Shown piece after piece: positions 18,812-26,222 of a stretch of DNA of 64,000 nt; positions within the stretch are counted from its first letter, which is position 1, and the number at the start of each line of letters is the position of its first letter. A model generated the notes under the pieces. The model worked only from the letters and a program-made list of their open reading frames with translations, was not told where the DNA came from and ran no database searches. The position numbers were made by a program, and so were the translations under genes. This DNA comes from Bacillota bacterium (GTDB lineage Bacteria > Bacillota > Clostridia > Christensenellales > SZUA-584): NCBI GenBank assembly GCA_023410595.1, contig JAEYPO010000036.1:62001-126000 (forward strand). The letters run 5' to 3'.

Positions 18812-18903
18812 GCCAAATTATTCAAATAGAAGTCAACATGGGGCTATGTACATGTCAGAGTTTACCGATAAAAATTAACGCTTCCCGAAAGATAGTATAG
18901 CGC

Positions 18904-19476
18904 TTATTCGCGAAATACCAGCGTTTGGTTTTCCATACTGTCTATGATGGCGAGGCTCTTAAGATTATATCCGGCTTCGCGAAGCTTGTCGCCGCCGCCC
19001 TGAAAACCTTTTTCAATTACCACGCCTATGCCGGCGACGGCGGCGCCCGCCTGAGCGCTTATGTCAAGAAGTCCGCGCTGCGCTTTGCCGGTGGCAAGTA
19101 TATCGTCAATAATCAATATCCTGTCGTCGGGGCCTAAGAAACGCTTTTCAAGAATGACGGTATAATCTTTGCCGCGGGTATAGCTGGTAACCGTTGTAGA
19201 GTAAACATCGCCGTCTATGTTCTTGCTTTCGGATTTTTTTGCAAAAACGATTGGCACGCCGAAATGCTGAGCGGTGGCGCAGGCTATTGCTATACCGCTC
19301 GCTTCAATCGTGATTATTTTCGTAATGTTTTCGCCGCTGAAAAGGCGCTTGAATTCCTTGCCGATTTCTCCAAGCAGCTCAATATCGACCTGATGGTTTA
19401 TAAAACTATCCACTTTAATGATGTGGCCGTCCTTTACCCTGCCGTCTCTTAAAATGCGTTCTTTCAAAAGCTCCAT
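18904..19476 (-). CDS. xpt: Xanthine phosphoribosyltransferase
   Basis: 190 residues, the usual length for Xpt. It converts xanthine and PRPP to XMP in purine salvage in the cytoplasm. The PRPP-binding loop ILIIDDILATGKA is intact, as is the N-terminal signature (MELLKERILRDG, then SFINHQVD). GAGGA precedes the ATG. Unlike many clostridial xpt genes, no purine riboswitch was found in the short upstream region (about 30 nt from the predicted transcription start), and no pbuX permease follows. Confidence 0.95.
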   Translation of the reverse strand: MELLKERILRDGRVKDGHIIKVDSFINHQVDIELLGEIGKEFKRLFSGENITKIITIEASGIAIACATAQHFGVPIVFAKKSESKNIDGDVYSTTVTSYTRGKDYTVILEKRFLGPDDRILIIDDILATGKAQRGLLDISAQAGAAVAGIGVVIEKGFQGGGDKLREAGYNLKSLAIIDSMENQTLVFRE

Positions 19477-19508
19477 TAGAGAATCCTCATTCGATATATA
19501 TTTGTACT

Positions 19509-19537
19509 ATTATAACCGCGGCAACGAATCTTGGGAA
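19509..19537 (-). promoter_or_regulatory. Putative xpt promoter
   Basis: TTCCCA and TATAAT with a 17-bp spacer on the minus strand, 33 bp upstream of the start codon. Confidence 0.4.
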
Positions 19538-19629
19538 GAATAAACACGAAATTAGTTTTGCTGTTTTGTCATTTTGTTCGGAAATATTTTGTATTCCGGG
19601 ACATACTAAAACAAAAAGGGAGTAAAAGT

Positions 19630-19971
19630 ATGCAGACACTCGTTTGCGAGGCTGTGGATTGCATATACAACGACAGCCAAAGATGCGGCGCCAATGTTAT
19701 ACAGGTGAATTACACACGGCAGGATACGTACTGCGATACGTACACGAAGGAGGATTCCTTTGTGGCTGATCAGGCCGGCAAGATGCCGCACATTGGGGAA
19801 AGCGCGCAGGACACCGAATTCGGCGCGGACATAATAGGCGCGCCGCGCATTTCCTGTACGGCGGCCACTTGCGTTTACAACAAGGCGTTCCGCTGCAAAG
19901 CGCGGGGCATCGAAATAGACGACCCGCACGACTCCAATGTGTGCAACTGCAATACATATAGGCCCAAATAA
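19630..19971 (+). CDS. DUF1540 protein with two Cys-rich repeats
   Basis: 113 residues. Two copies of a cysteine-rich module (near residues 5-46 and 78-110) have the DUF1540 pattern, with CEAVDCIYND..RCGA and CTAATCVYNKAFRCKA. The cysteines suggest metal binding. The family is common in spore-forming clostridia and has no settled function. The ATG at 19630 is chosen because GGGAG precedes it and the domain begins there; the frame is open further upstream. It is monocistronic with a bidirectional terminator. Confidence 0.88.
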   Translation: MQTLVCEAVDCIYNDSQRCGANVIQVNYTRQDTYCDTYTKEDSFVADQAGKMPHIGESAQDTEFGADIIGAPRISCTAATCVYNKAFRCKARGIEIDDPHDSNVCNCNTYRPK

Positions 19972-20004
19972 CCGGCGCCGCGCCTTAACTTAAAAAACAA
20001 AAAA

Positions 20005-20036
20005 GCTTCCGGTAATATATCGGAAGCCATTTTTTG
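20005..20036. terminator. Bidirectional terminator between convergent genes
   Basis: GCTTCCG / CGGAAGC stem with A-rich DNA on the left and T-rich DNA on the right. It can serve the DUF1540 gene and the leftward zinc-ribbon gene. Confidence 0.8.
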
Positions 20037-20045
20037 TGTGTAATT

Positions 20046-20341
20046 TTATAATGCCGAGCCGCAGTTCTGACAGAACACTGAACCCGGAGCATACGGAGCC
20101 CCGCACTTCGGGCAGACGCTGGGAGCGGGCGGCGGCATATATGCGGGTGGTGCGGCAGCGACGGGAGCGGCCATGCGCATGAGCGTATCGTTTATTTTTC
20201 TAAAGCGGCTTTCTGACGGAACAGAGCGACTACAGCGAGAATTGCCAATAGCAGCACCACAGCGGCAAAAGCGCAGATTGCGATAATGGTCGTCGAATCA
20301 AGGCCCATTGTATAAGTGCCGTTTAAGATATCCTCAGCCAT
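20046..20341 (-). pseudogene. Small membrane protein with C-terminal zinc ribbon, split by a -1 frame shift
   Basis: From ATG 20341 (strong GGGAGG upstream) a 49-residue frame encodes a TM segment and ends ...FRQKAALEK-stop at 20192. In the -1 frame, the sequence just past the A-run continues as INDTLMRMAAP, a Pro/Ala linker and a zinc ribbon (CPKCGAPY..FCQNCG), ending at 20046. Reading one A twice in the run at 20194-20198 joins them into one protein of about 98 residues with a continuous helix (QKAALEKINDTLMRM). This is a one-base deletion, a sequencing error, or programmed frameshifting. The gene lies at the end of the c-di-GMP riboswitch leader. Its role is unknown. Confidence 0.7.
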
Positions 20342-20419
20342 AACTAACCTCCCTTTAATGTGTCATTATTATATAACATTATTATACGCATATTGCCAGC
20401 AAAAAGCAATATTCATAAT

Positions 20420-20530
20420 GCCATAGCCGCGGCTTCGCGGCATAAAGGAGCCATTATTTACACCCTATCAAGCCTCACGTCTTGCTGGGGACCCTGTATA
20501 CACACCACAAAAAGCGTCATGACTTTTTGA
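20420..20530 (-). other. Structured part of the riboswitch leader, unassigned
   Basis: No ORF. Contains hairpins GCCGCG-gctt-CGCGGC (20426-20441) and CAAAAAG / CTTTTTG around a GTCATGAC palindrome (20508-20529), plus an outer CTGGG / CCCAG pairing. It lies between an apparent terminator and the start of the zinc-ribbon gene. No known RNA family was recognised. Confidence 0.4.
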
Positions 20531-20539
20531 GGACCCAGT

Positions 20540-20573
20540 ACAAAAGGAAAACCACAGCAACAGCTGTGGCTTC
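20540..20573 (-). terminator. Intrinsic terminator inside the riboswitch leader
   Basis: On the minus strand CCACAGC-tgtt-GCTGTGG, extended by GGAA/TTCC, followed by TTTTCCTTTTG. It may attenuate the transcript before the zinc-ribbon gene. Confidence 0.6.
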
Positions 20574-20721
20574 CTCCGCCTTTTCGGCATAAAACTTATA
20601 TGCAGGGGATGGTTTATTCTTCAAGTAAGGTGCGAATGTTGTTATAAACCATATTGCGATTTTTAGTGTAAATCTGGGTGGCAGCTATACTGTAAATAAT
20701 GCTTTAGACTGCATCCCCTTT

Positions 20722-20745
20722 ATATAAACCCTGCGGATCAGGGCT
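20722..20745 (-). terminator. Short hairpin 30 nt after the aptamer
   Basis: CCCTG-atccg-CAGGG followed by TTTATAT on the minus strand. It is a candidate expression platform for the riboswitch. The CAGGG strand and nearby CATCCCC can also pair with GGGGATGG further downstream (about 20605), so alternative folds are possible. Confidence 0.4.
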
Positions 20746-20769
20746 TAGGCGCAAAATAAAAACTTCTAT

Positions 20770-20865
20770 GTTCGGCAGCCGGGCTGTCCTGTCCGTCACA
20801 TAATGTGACGGGTTTAGACCCCTTAGCTTTGCGCCCCCGGTTTTCGCCGAGTTTGCCGTTATCGG
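20770..20865 (-). promoter_or_regulatory. Cyclic-di-GMP-I (GEMM-I) riboswitch
   Basis: On the minus strand: closing helix CGGCA (20858-20854) / TGCCG (20777-20773); an inner hairpin CTCGG-cgaaaa-CCGGG with a GAAA-type tetraloop; the conserved GGCGCAAAGC and GGGGTCTAA segments; a second hairpin CCGTCAC / GTGACGG; and the terminal AGCCCGGCTGCCG. This order and these words match the GEMM-I consensus. It is placed about 20-30 nt after a predicted transcription start. Whether the ligand is c-di-GMP or cGAMP was not decided. Confidence 0.85.
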
Positions 20866-20888
20866 TATAAAAGCTTTTGCTTAATTAT

Positions 20889-20916
20889 ATTATACCACCA
20901 ATGAAAAATATTGAAA
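20889..20916 (-). promoter_or_regulatory. Promoter of the riboswitch transcript
   Basis: TTTCAA (20911-20916) and TATAAT (20889-20894), 16 bp apart, with TGG before the -10, reading left into the aptamer. Confidence 0.55.
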
Positions 20917-20981
20917 CATTCTTTTTAAAAAGTCTAATTTAAAATTTTATGGGTAATATTATATTAGACGGACTTAAAGTA

Positions 20982-21011
20982 TTGACAACCGCCCAGAGCA
21001 GATTATATAAT
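20982..21011 (+). promoter_or_regulatory. Promoter of rho
   Basis: Perfect TTGACA (20982-20987) and TATAAT (21006-21011) with an 18-bp spacer. A leader of about 120 nt follows, long enough for the autogenous attenuation known for rho genes. Confidence 0.7.
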
Positions 21012-21141
21012 TATTTAAGTTTATGGTGGAATTTCTTTAAGTGCGTTTTTCCCTAATCTGCTTGAATATACTGGAAAGCGTTTTTATTGTTCAAAGAGTT
21101 CAATTTATATAGTTATATAACTTTAAGGAGAGATAGTTCGA

Positions 21142-22647
21142 TTGGATATCAGTTTATTGAAGGAAAAAAGCCTTATGGATTTGCGGGAAATCGCAAAGAT
21201 GGCCGGCGTTAAATCGGTCACCAAATACAGAAAAGGCGAGCTTCTTGACATGCTTTACGACCTTGACAGAAAGGCGCGCATGCGTCAGGAAGAAGAGGAC
21301 GAGGAATCAAATATACCGGTATATCAGCAGGATATACTCGAACAGCGCGAAGAGGAAGAGGCCGAAGCATACGAGTCCGGTGAGGGCTATGAGGAACCGG
21401 AGAGGGAGCAAAAGGGCGAGGACAAAAAGATTATCGAGTACGTTATGGGCAACGATGCGGTCAACGAGCTGCTGAACAAAGGCGACTGCGGCGACGCTAT
21501 GGGAATACTCGAGGTGCTGCCCGAAGGGTACGGCTTTCTGCGCAGTGAAAACTATCTGCCCGGCAATAAGGACGTATACGTCTCGATGGCGCAGATAAGA
21601 AAATTCAATTTAAAGACGGGGGACAAGATAAAGGGCAAGACGCGGCCGGCAAAAGAGGCTGAAAAGCTGAACGCCCTTCTTTATATTGAGCAGGTAAACG
21701 ATGATTTGGTGGATAAGTGCCTGAAAAGAAGGCCGTTTGAGGAACTGACGCCCATACACCCGGAAAAGAGGTTCACGCTGGAGCGCCCGGACTCTACGAA
21801 AGACCTGGCTATCCGCCTTATCGACCTCATAGCGCCTATAGGCAAGGGCCAAAGGGGACTCGTTGTCTCCCCGCCCAAGGCCGGCAAGACGATATTGCTT
21901 AAAAAGATAGCCAACAGCATAACCGCGAATTACCCCGAAGTGCACTTAATCGTGCTGCTCATAGATGAGCGGCCGGAAGAGGTTACCGACATGCAGCGCT
22001 CTACGTCGGGCGAGGTCGTGTATTCCACCTTTGACGAGAAGCCGGAAAACCATACGAGAGTTTCAGAAATGGTAATAGAGAGGGCGAAACGCCTAGTGGA
22101 GCAGGGCAAGGACGTCGTAGTGCTGCTCGACAGCATTACAAGGCTCGCGAGGGCTTACAACCTCATAATACCGCCCACGGGCAGGACGCTCTCCGGCGGT
22201 CTTGACCCGGGCTCGCTCTATAAGCCAAAGCGCTTCTTCGGAGCCGCGAGGAACATAGAGTTCGGCGGAAGCCTGACGATAATCGCCACCGCGCTGGTAG
22301 ACACCGGATCGAGGATGGATGAGATAATTTACGAGGAGTTCAAGGGCACAGGCAACATGGAGATACACCTCGACCGCCGCCTGTCCGAGAAGCGCATATT
22401 CCCGGCTATCGACCTTAACAAGTCGAGCACGAGGCGCGAAGAACTGCTGCTCTCCAAGAAAGAGCTGGACGGTATCTGGACTATAAGAAAGGTGATGGCA
22501 AACGGCAACACCGCCGACGTTACGGAGCAGCTGATTTCCATGCTCGCGAAGACTGCGACAAACGCGGACTTCTTTGAGAGGCTCAAGAGCTGGATAAGCG
22601 TCTGGGATAAGGAAGGGTATAATTTCGCGCCAAAACAGAGGTTCTAA
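21142..22647 (+). CDS. rho: Transcription termination factor Rho
   Basis: 501 residues. Hexameric RNA helicase that ends transcription. Order: N-terminal helix-extended-loop-helix domain (1-45), an acidic linker rich in Glu (about 53-100), the cold-shock-like RNA-binding domain (GILEVLPEGYGFLR) and the RecA-like motor. The motor has the P-loop SPPKAGKT, Walker B VVVLLDSITRLARAY, the Q-loop PPTGRTLSGG and the R-loop region. The start is TTG, 11 bases after AAGGAG; the next ATG would cut the first helix. An acidic linker of this kind is seen in several Firmicutes Rho proteins. Confidence 0.97.
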   Translation: MDISLLKEKSLMDLREIAKMAGVKSVTKYRKGELLDMLYDLDRKARMRQEEEDEESNIPVYQQDILEQREEEEAEAYESGEGYEEPEREQKGEDKKIIEYVMGNDAVNELLNKGDCGDAMGILEVLPEGYGFLRSENYLPGNKDVYVSMAQIRKFNLKTGDKIKGKTRPAKEAEKLNALLYIEQVNDDLVDKCLKRRPFEELTPIHPEKRFTLERPDSTKDLAIRLIDLIAPIGKGQRGLVVSPPKAGKTILLKKIANSITANYPEVHLIVLLIDERPEEVTDMQRSTSGEVVYSTFDEKPENHTRVSEMVIERAKRLVEQGKDVVVLLDSITRLARAYNLIIPPTGRTLSGGLDPGSLYKPKRFFGAARNIEFGGSLTIIATALVDTGSRMDEIIYEEFKGTGNMEIHLDRRLSEKRIFPAIDLNKSSTRREELLLSKKELDGIWTIRKVMANGNTADVTEQLISMLAKTATNADFFERLKSWISVWDKEGYNFAPKQRF

Positions 22648-22655
22648 TTAGATAA

Positions 22656-24671
22656 ATGAACATACCTGACAGAAAGCAGTTGTACAATAAGGTCGTTTAT
22701 GTGTACTTCTGTTTTTTTTCAATGTTTGCGGCCCAACGATTTTCAATGACGATAACGTACGGAGCGGCGTTATTCTTTTCGCTTTCCGCGCTTTCGAGGA
22801 TACTGGGGTTTTCGCTGCGCACAGCGTTTGACCCGCGCTGGCTTCGCTTTGTCAAAACTTCGATAGCTGTATTCTTTGTGATTTGCATCGTTTATATCAT
22901 CGTGCTGTATCCGTTCCTGTTCAGTTATCAGCAGACGGTTTACGCCATAGGCATAATTGCGCTGCCGTTTTTGGAGCGCGAGGCCGAGAATATGCTGCTG
23001 CGCAGGAAAGCAAAAACCAAAGAGCTTAAAAAGACGGATATAGTAAAAGTAATACTGCCATTAGAGCTCGCATTCACGGCGGCGGTGGGGCTTATATCCC
23101 TTATAGCAGGCGCAGGGGCGTTTACCCTCGTTTCGGCATCCATGGTTTTAGGAATGGCTTTCAACTTCTTCCGTCAGTACGTATACCGGGACTTTGAGGA
23201 CGAATATCCGAGGCCGGAGGGAAGCGTTCAGGCGAGAAGCGCGAAGCTTTACGACGGCATGGTAATGACGTCGGGCGCGGCGCTCAACATATTCGCGTTT
23301 ACGTATATACTTTTCATAATGCTTTCAATACCGCACAACTTTTTTCTGGACTTCTATGTAGTGTTCGGAGGTCTTGCGTTGGTATTTGCCTCCATTTATA
23401 CTGCGACATACAAGGTTGTAAACACGCCGCTGATACACAAGATAGGTAAAAATGCCGCGTTTGTGCTGGGGACGGCTGTTTCCATATTCGCCGTATACGT
23501 GTTCCGTGACAGTTGGTTCCACGGCGTGCTGGCTATATCGGTGCAGACGATACTGCTTTTATTCGGAATTGTGCTGCAGATGACGGCAGCATTGGGGCTT
23601 AAAGAAGACGTGCTGCTTGTGCTCAAGCTCGCAAACCCGGATGTGGACGGGAACGCTTTGGGGCAGCGGACGGCTCGTCTCGAGGTATGGACTTCTCTCA
23701 TATCCGAGGCAATATTCCTGCTAGTACTTTTGGTCATAATATCCAACCCTCTGTTTTATATGATGGACGTCGGCGATTATATCGAGTACGCTCCTTATTT
23801 CGGAAGCAGCGTTGCCGCTATACCTACGTTTTTCCTCTTTATGTCGCTCATATATTCGCTGAAACAGCCGCTGACAAAGAAATTCGGAAAAAGGCTTAAG
23901 GCCTACGAGAAGATAACGATGGAAGGCAAGCAGAATCCCGACATGGAAAAGCGGCTTAAGAACGTGCTCATCAGAAGATACAAGAAGCGCATAGGCGTAT
24001 ATATAATACGCGCGTTTTTATGGGGTATAATGTTCCACACCGTGACGGGAAAAGAGAATGTCAAAAAGCTGCCTGGCGTGTTTGTGTTCAATCACGGCGA
24101 GTTGTACGGGCCAATAGCGGCGGTCGTTTTTCTGCCGTACGATATACGGCCGTGGATACTCAGCAAGATGATAGACAAAAACGAGATTACAAAACATATA
24201 TATGACGGCACGTTCGGTAAGATAAAATGGCTGCCCGCGTTCTTTAAAAAGTTAATCGCAAAAGCGCTTAGCCCTGTTATAGTATGGGCGCTGCGTTCGT
24301 TCGACCCGATACCTGTTTACAGGGGAGTAAGCAAAGAAGTCTTAAAGACATTTGCGCTGTCGGTGGAATGCCTTAATTCGGGTGACAGCATACTGCTGTT
24401 TCCCGAGAATCCGGAGGAGAATTACGGAGACAGGATAAATGAATTCTATTCCGGATTCGCGAGCCTGGGGCGCATGTATTACAGAGCCGCAAAGAAGAGC
24501 ATAACGTTTTATCCCGTGTATGCGAGCAAACACTCCCGGGCGCTGCGCATAGGAGAAGGGGTTATGTATGACCCGAAAGGAAAAGAAGAGAGGGAAAGGA
24601 TAGTGAAAACACTTAAGGCAAGGATGGTCGGATTAAAAGAGCTCGATGAAAAGATAATTAAAGGGATTTAG
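22656..24671 (+). CDS. Membrane protein with C-terminal PlsC-like acyltransferase domain, catalytic motif altered
   Basis: 671 residues. The first 420 hold about eleven TM segments. The last 220 resemble lysophosphatidate acyltransferases: FNHGELYGP aligns with the NHxxxxD motif and LLFPENPEEN with the FPEG motif. The motif aspartate is replaced by glycine (H480, then G485), so the usual catalytic pair is incomplete and activity is uncertain. It starts 8 bases after the rho stop without a strong RBS and may depend on rho translation. It may act on a lipid or exported glycan at the membrane; this is inference. Confidence 0.75.
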   Translation: MNIPDRKQLYNKVVYVYFCFFSMFAAQRFSMTITYGAALFFSLSALSRILGFSLRTAFDPRWLRFVKTSIAVFFVICIVYIIVLYPFLFSYQQTVYAIGIIALPFLEREAENMLLRRKAKTKELKKTDIVKVILPLELAFTAAVGLISLIAGAGAFTLVSASMVLGMAFNFFRQYVYRDFEDEYPRPEGSVQARSAKLYDGMVMTSGAALNIFAFTYILFIMLSIPHNFFLDFYVVFGGLALVFASIYTATYKVVNTPLIHKIGKNAAFVLGTAVSIFAVYVFRDSWFHGVLAISVQTILLLFGIVLQMTAALGLKEDVLLVLKLANPDVDGNALGQRTARLEVWTSLISEAIFLLVLLVIISNPLFYMMDVGDYIEYAPYFGSSVAAIPTFFLFMSLIYSLKQPLTKKFGKRLKAYEKITMEGKQNPDMEKRLKNVLIRRYKKRIGVYIIRAFLWGIMFHTVTGKENVKKLPGVFVFNHGELYGPIAAVVFLPYDIRPWILSKMIDKNEITKHIYDGTFGKIKWLPAFFKKLIAKALSPVIVWALRSFDPIPVYRGVSKEVLKTFALSVECLNSGDSILLFPENPEENYGDRINEFYSGFASLGRMYYRAAKKSITFYPVYASKHSRALRIGEGVMYDPKGKEERERIVKTLKARMVGLKELDEKIIKGI

Positions 24672-24743
24672 CGTTCCGTATTGTTTATTGCCCGGATACA
24701 ACGTATAATATCAATAATCATTATTTAAAGGGAGGGCCGTAAA

Positions 24744-25073
24744 ATGTTGTGGAAGTGTTCGATATGTGGTATGACAGTTGAGGGCGACAGCCCGCCGAAT
24801 GAATGCCCGAAATGCGGAGCCCCTGCGGAGAAATTCAATAAGCTGTCGGAAGAGGATGCGGACAAGGTATACAAATCTGATCGCACGAATGATTTGCATA
24901 TGGAGATAGCGCAGCTTGCCGTAAGGATAATAGAGCTCGCTAAAGAAGGCATAGAGATAAACCTTGACCCTCCTTGCGTGTCTGTTTTTACGAAGGCAAA
25001 GGATGAGGCCTGGATCATCAAACAGAGGAGCAAGGCGGAAGTAGCAGGCCATATGGGCAGAGGGAAATGGTAA
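24744..25073 (+). CDS. Rubredoxin-like domain protein
   Basis: 109 residues. The N-terminal 35 hold a rubredoxin/rubrerythrin-type iron site (CSICG and CPKCG). The rest is helical and charged with no known domain. The C-terminal segment (DEAWIIKQRSKAEVAGHMGRGKW) is well ordered in character but unassigned. GGAGG precedes the ATG. Probably a small electron carrier or redox sensor. Monocistronic. Confidence 0.82.
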   Translation: MLWKCSICGMTVEGDSPPNECPKCGAPAEKFNKLSEEDADKVYKSDRTNDLHMEIAQLAVRIIELAKEGIEINLDPPCVSVFTKAKDEAWIIKQRSKAEVAGHMGRGKW

Positions 25074-25102
25074 TATTGAAGGTTAATCTTTATTAGCAAT
25101 TT

Positions 25103-25124
25103 AAAGCCGGGGTATCCCGGCTTT
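25103..25124. terminator. Hairpin between convergent genes
   Basis: AAAGCCGGG / CCCGGCTTT, a perfect 9-bp stem with a 4-base loop. T-runs are short on both sides. Confidence 0.6.
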
Positions 25125-25146
25125 AATAATATTTACTGTCAATCGG

Positions 25147-25764
25147 TCAAACGATATACCGCTCAGCCTGTTTTCGTTCCAGAAACACAGGATGAACCCT
25201 GCCCAGAGAAACGCTGTTAATAAATTCAAAGAATGCCTCTTCACATCCCTCGTATACGCATATATCAACGGCTACTTGTTCACCGTACCTGACGTTTTCA
25301 GCTACATAGCCTGAAGCGGAAATGCTTTTTTCTGCTTTTACCCATACGTTGTACGGAAACGCGCATGCATACACGCCGCACGGTATGAGCTCTATCCTTT
25401 GCGCCGTGCTCAGCGTATCGGCGGCGCTTTTTGTGTACGCGCGCACCAGGCCGCCCGCGCCGAGCAGCGTACCGCCGAAGTAGCGCGTGCATATAAAAAG
25501 CACGTCGGTAAGCATGGAGCGCTTTATCACCTCCAGCATGGGAAGTCCGGCCGTGCCCTGCGGCTCGCCGTCGTCACTGTAGCGCAATATTCCGTTTTCC
25601 AGCACATAAGCAAAGCAATTGTGCGTTGCGTCGTAGTGCTGCTTTCTGCGCTTCTCGATTTCTGACTGCGCCTCAGACTCGCTCCCGACTCTTAAAGCAA
25701 GGCCGATAAACCTGGACTTTTTTATTACAAAGCTTGTTTCAACGGAGCCTTTTATAGTAATCAT
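25147..25764 (-). CDS. YigZ/IMPACT family protein
   Basis: 205 residues, the typical length. The N-terminal UPF0029 domain is recognisable from KKSRFIG, the DATHNCFAYV stretch, SDDGEPQGTAG and TRYFGGTLLGAGGL. The C-terminal part is the small ferredoxin-like domain. Members have been linked to translation and stress, but the bacterial function is unclear. It overlaps the acetyltransferase gene by 4 bases (ATGA), so the two are coupled. Confidence 0.93.
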   Translation of the reverse strand: MITIKGSVETSFVIKKSRFIGLALRVGSESEAQSEIEKRRKQHYDATHNCFAYVLENGILRYSDDGEPQGTAGLPMLEVIKRSMLTDVLFICTRYFGGTLLGAGGLVRAYTKSAADTLSTAQRIELIPCGVYACAFPYNVWVKAEKSISASGYVAENVRYGEQVAVDICVYEGCEEAFFEFINSVSLGRVHPVFLERKQAERYIV

Positions 25765-26198
25765 GATTTATCAGAAGAAGAGTATCGCATTATGATAGCC
25801 CTCGGCTTAAAGCCGAGCGAGCTCCAGAACGCCTTGCCGCGCTCGTTCCAGTCGTATACGTCGAGGTCAACTTCGCTGATATTAAGCGTATCGAGCAGAA
25901 GCCGGAACGCTGCTTTGCCGTACCCTTTCAGGCGCTGCCCACGGCAGATATAGAAGTGATGAAGGTAATACGGCTTACGGCAGGGATCGACGAGCGCGTA
26001 GCCCACCGCGACTCCTTCCGCGCCGAATATATAGGCAAGCTCTCCGCGTCCAAGCAGTCTTGACATCTCTTCGCAGTACTCGGCCTCCGTACGCTTTACG
26101 TCGGAGCGCTCGTCTTGCGCGAGTTCACGAAACAGCCGGGAGAGCAGCTCTTCGTCGGAGCATCGTTCGATTTTCAACTTTTCAACATTGCCAGGCAA
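25761..26198 (-). CDS. GNAT family N-acetyltransferase
   Basis: 145 residues. A GNAT fold with the acetyl-CoA loop RGQRLKGYGKAAFRLLLD and the C-terminal GKAFWSSLGFK segment. The substrate is unknown. TTG start at 26198, 8 bases after AAAGGAG. It sits between tyrS and the YigZ gene, coupled to the latter. Confidence 0.85.
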   Translation of the reverse strand: MPGNVEKLKIERCSDEELLSRLFRELAQDERSDVKRTEAEYCEEMSRLLGRGELAYIFGAEGVAVGYALVDPCRKPYYLHHFYICRGQRLKGYGKAAFRLLLDTLNISEVDLDVYDWNERGKAFWSSLGFKPRAIIMRYSSSDKS

Positions 26199-26222
26199 TC
26201 AAATCGCTCCTTTAAAAAAGAA

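Noticed and set aside
19477..19560. Purine riboswitch for xpt
   Set aside because: The leader is too short and the conserved loop sequences are missing.
20400..21000. CRISPR array or transposon end
   Set aside because: The inverted repeats here are explained by a riboswitch leader; there are no regularly spaced direct repeats or transposase.
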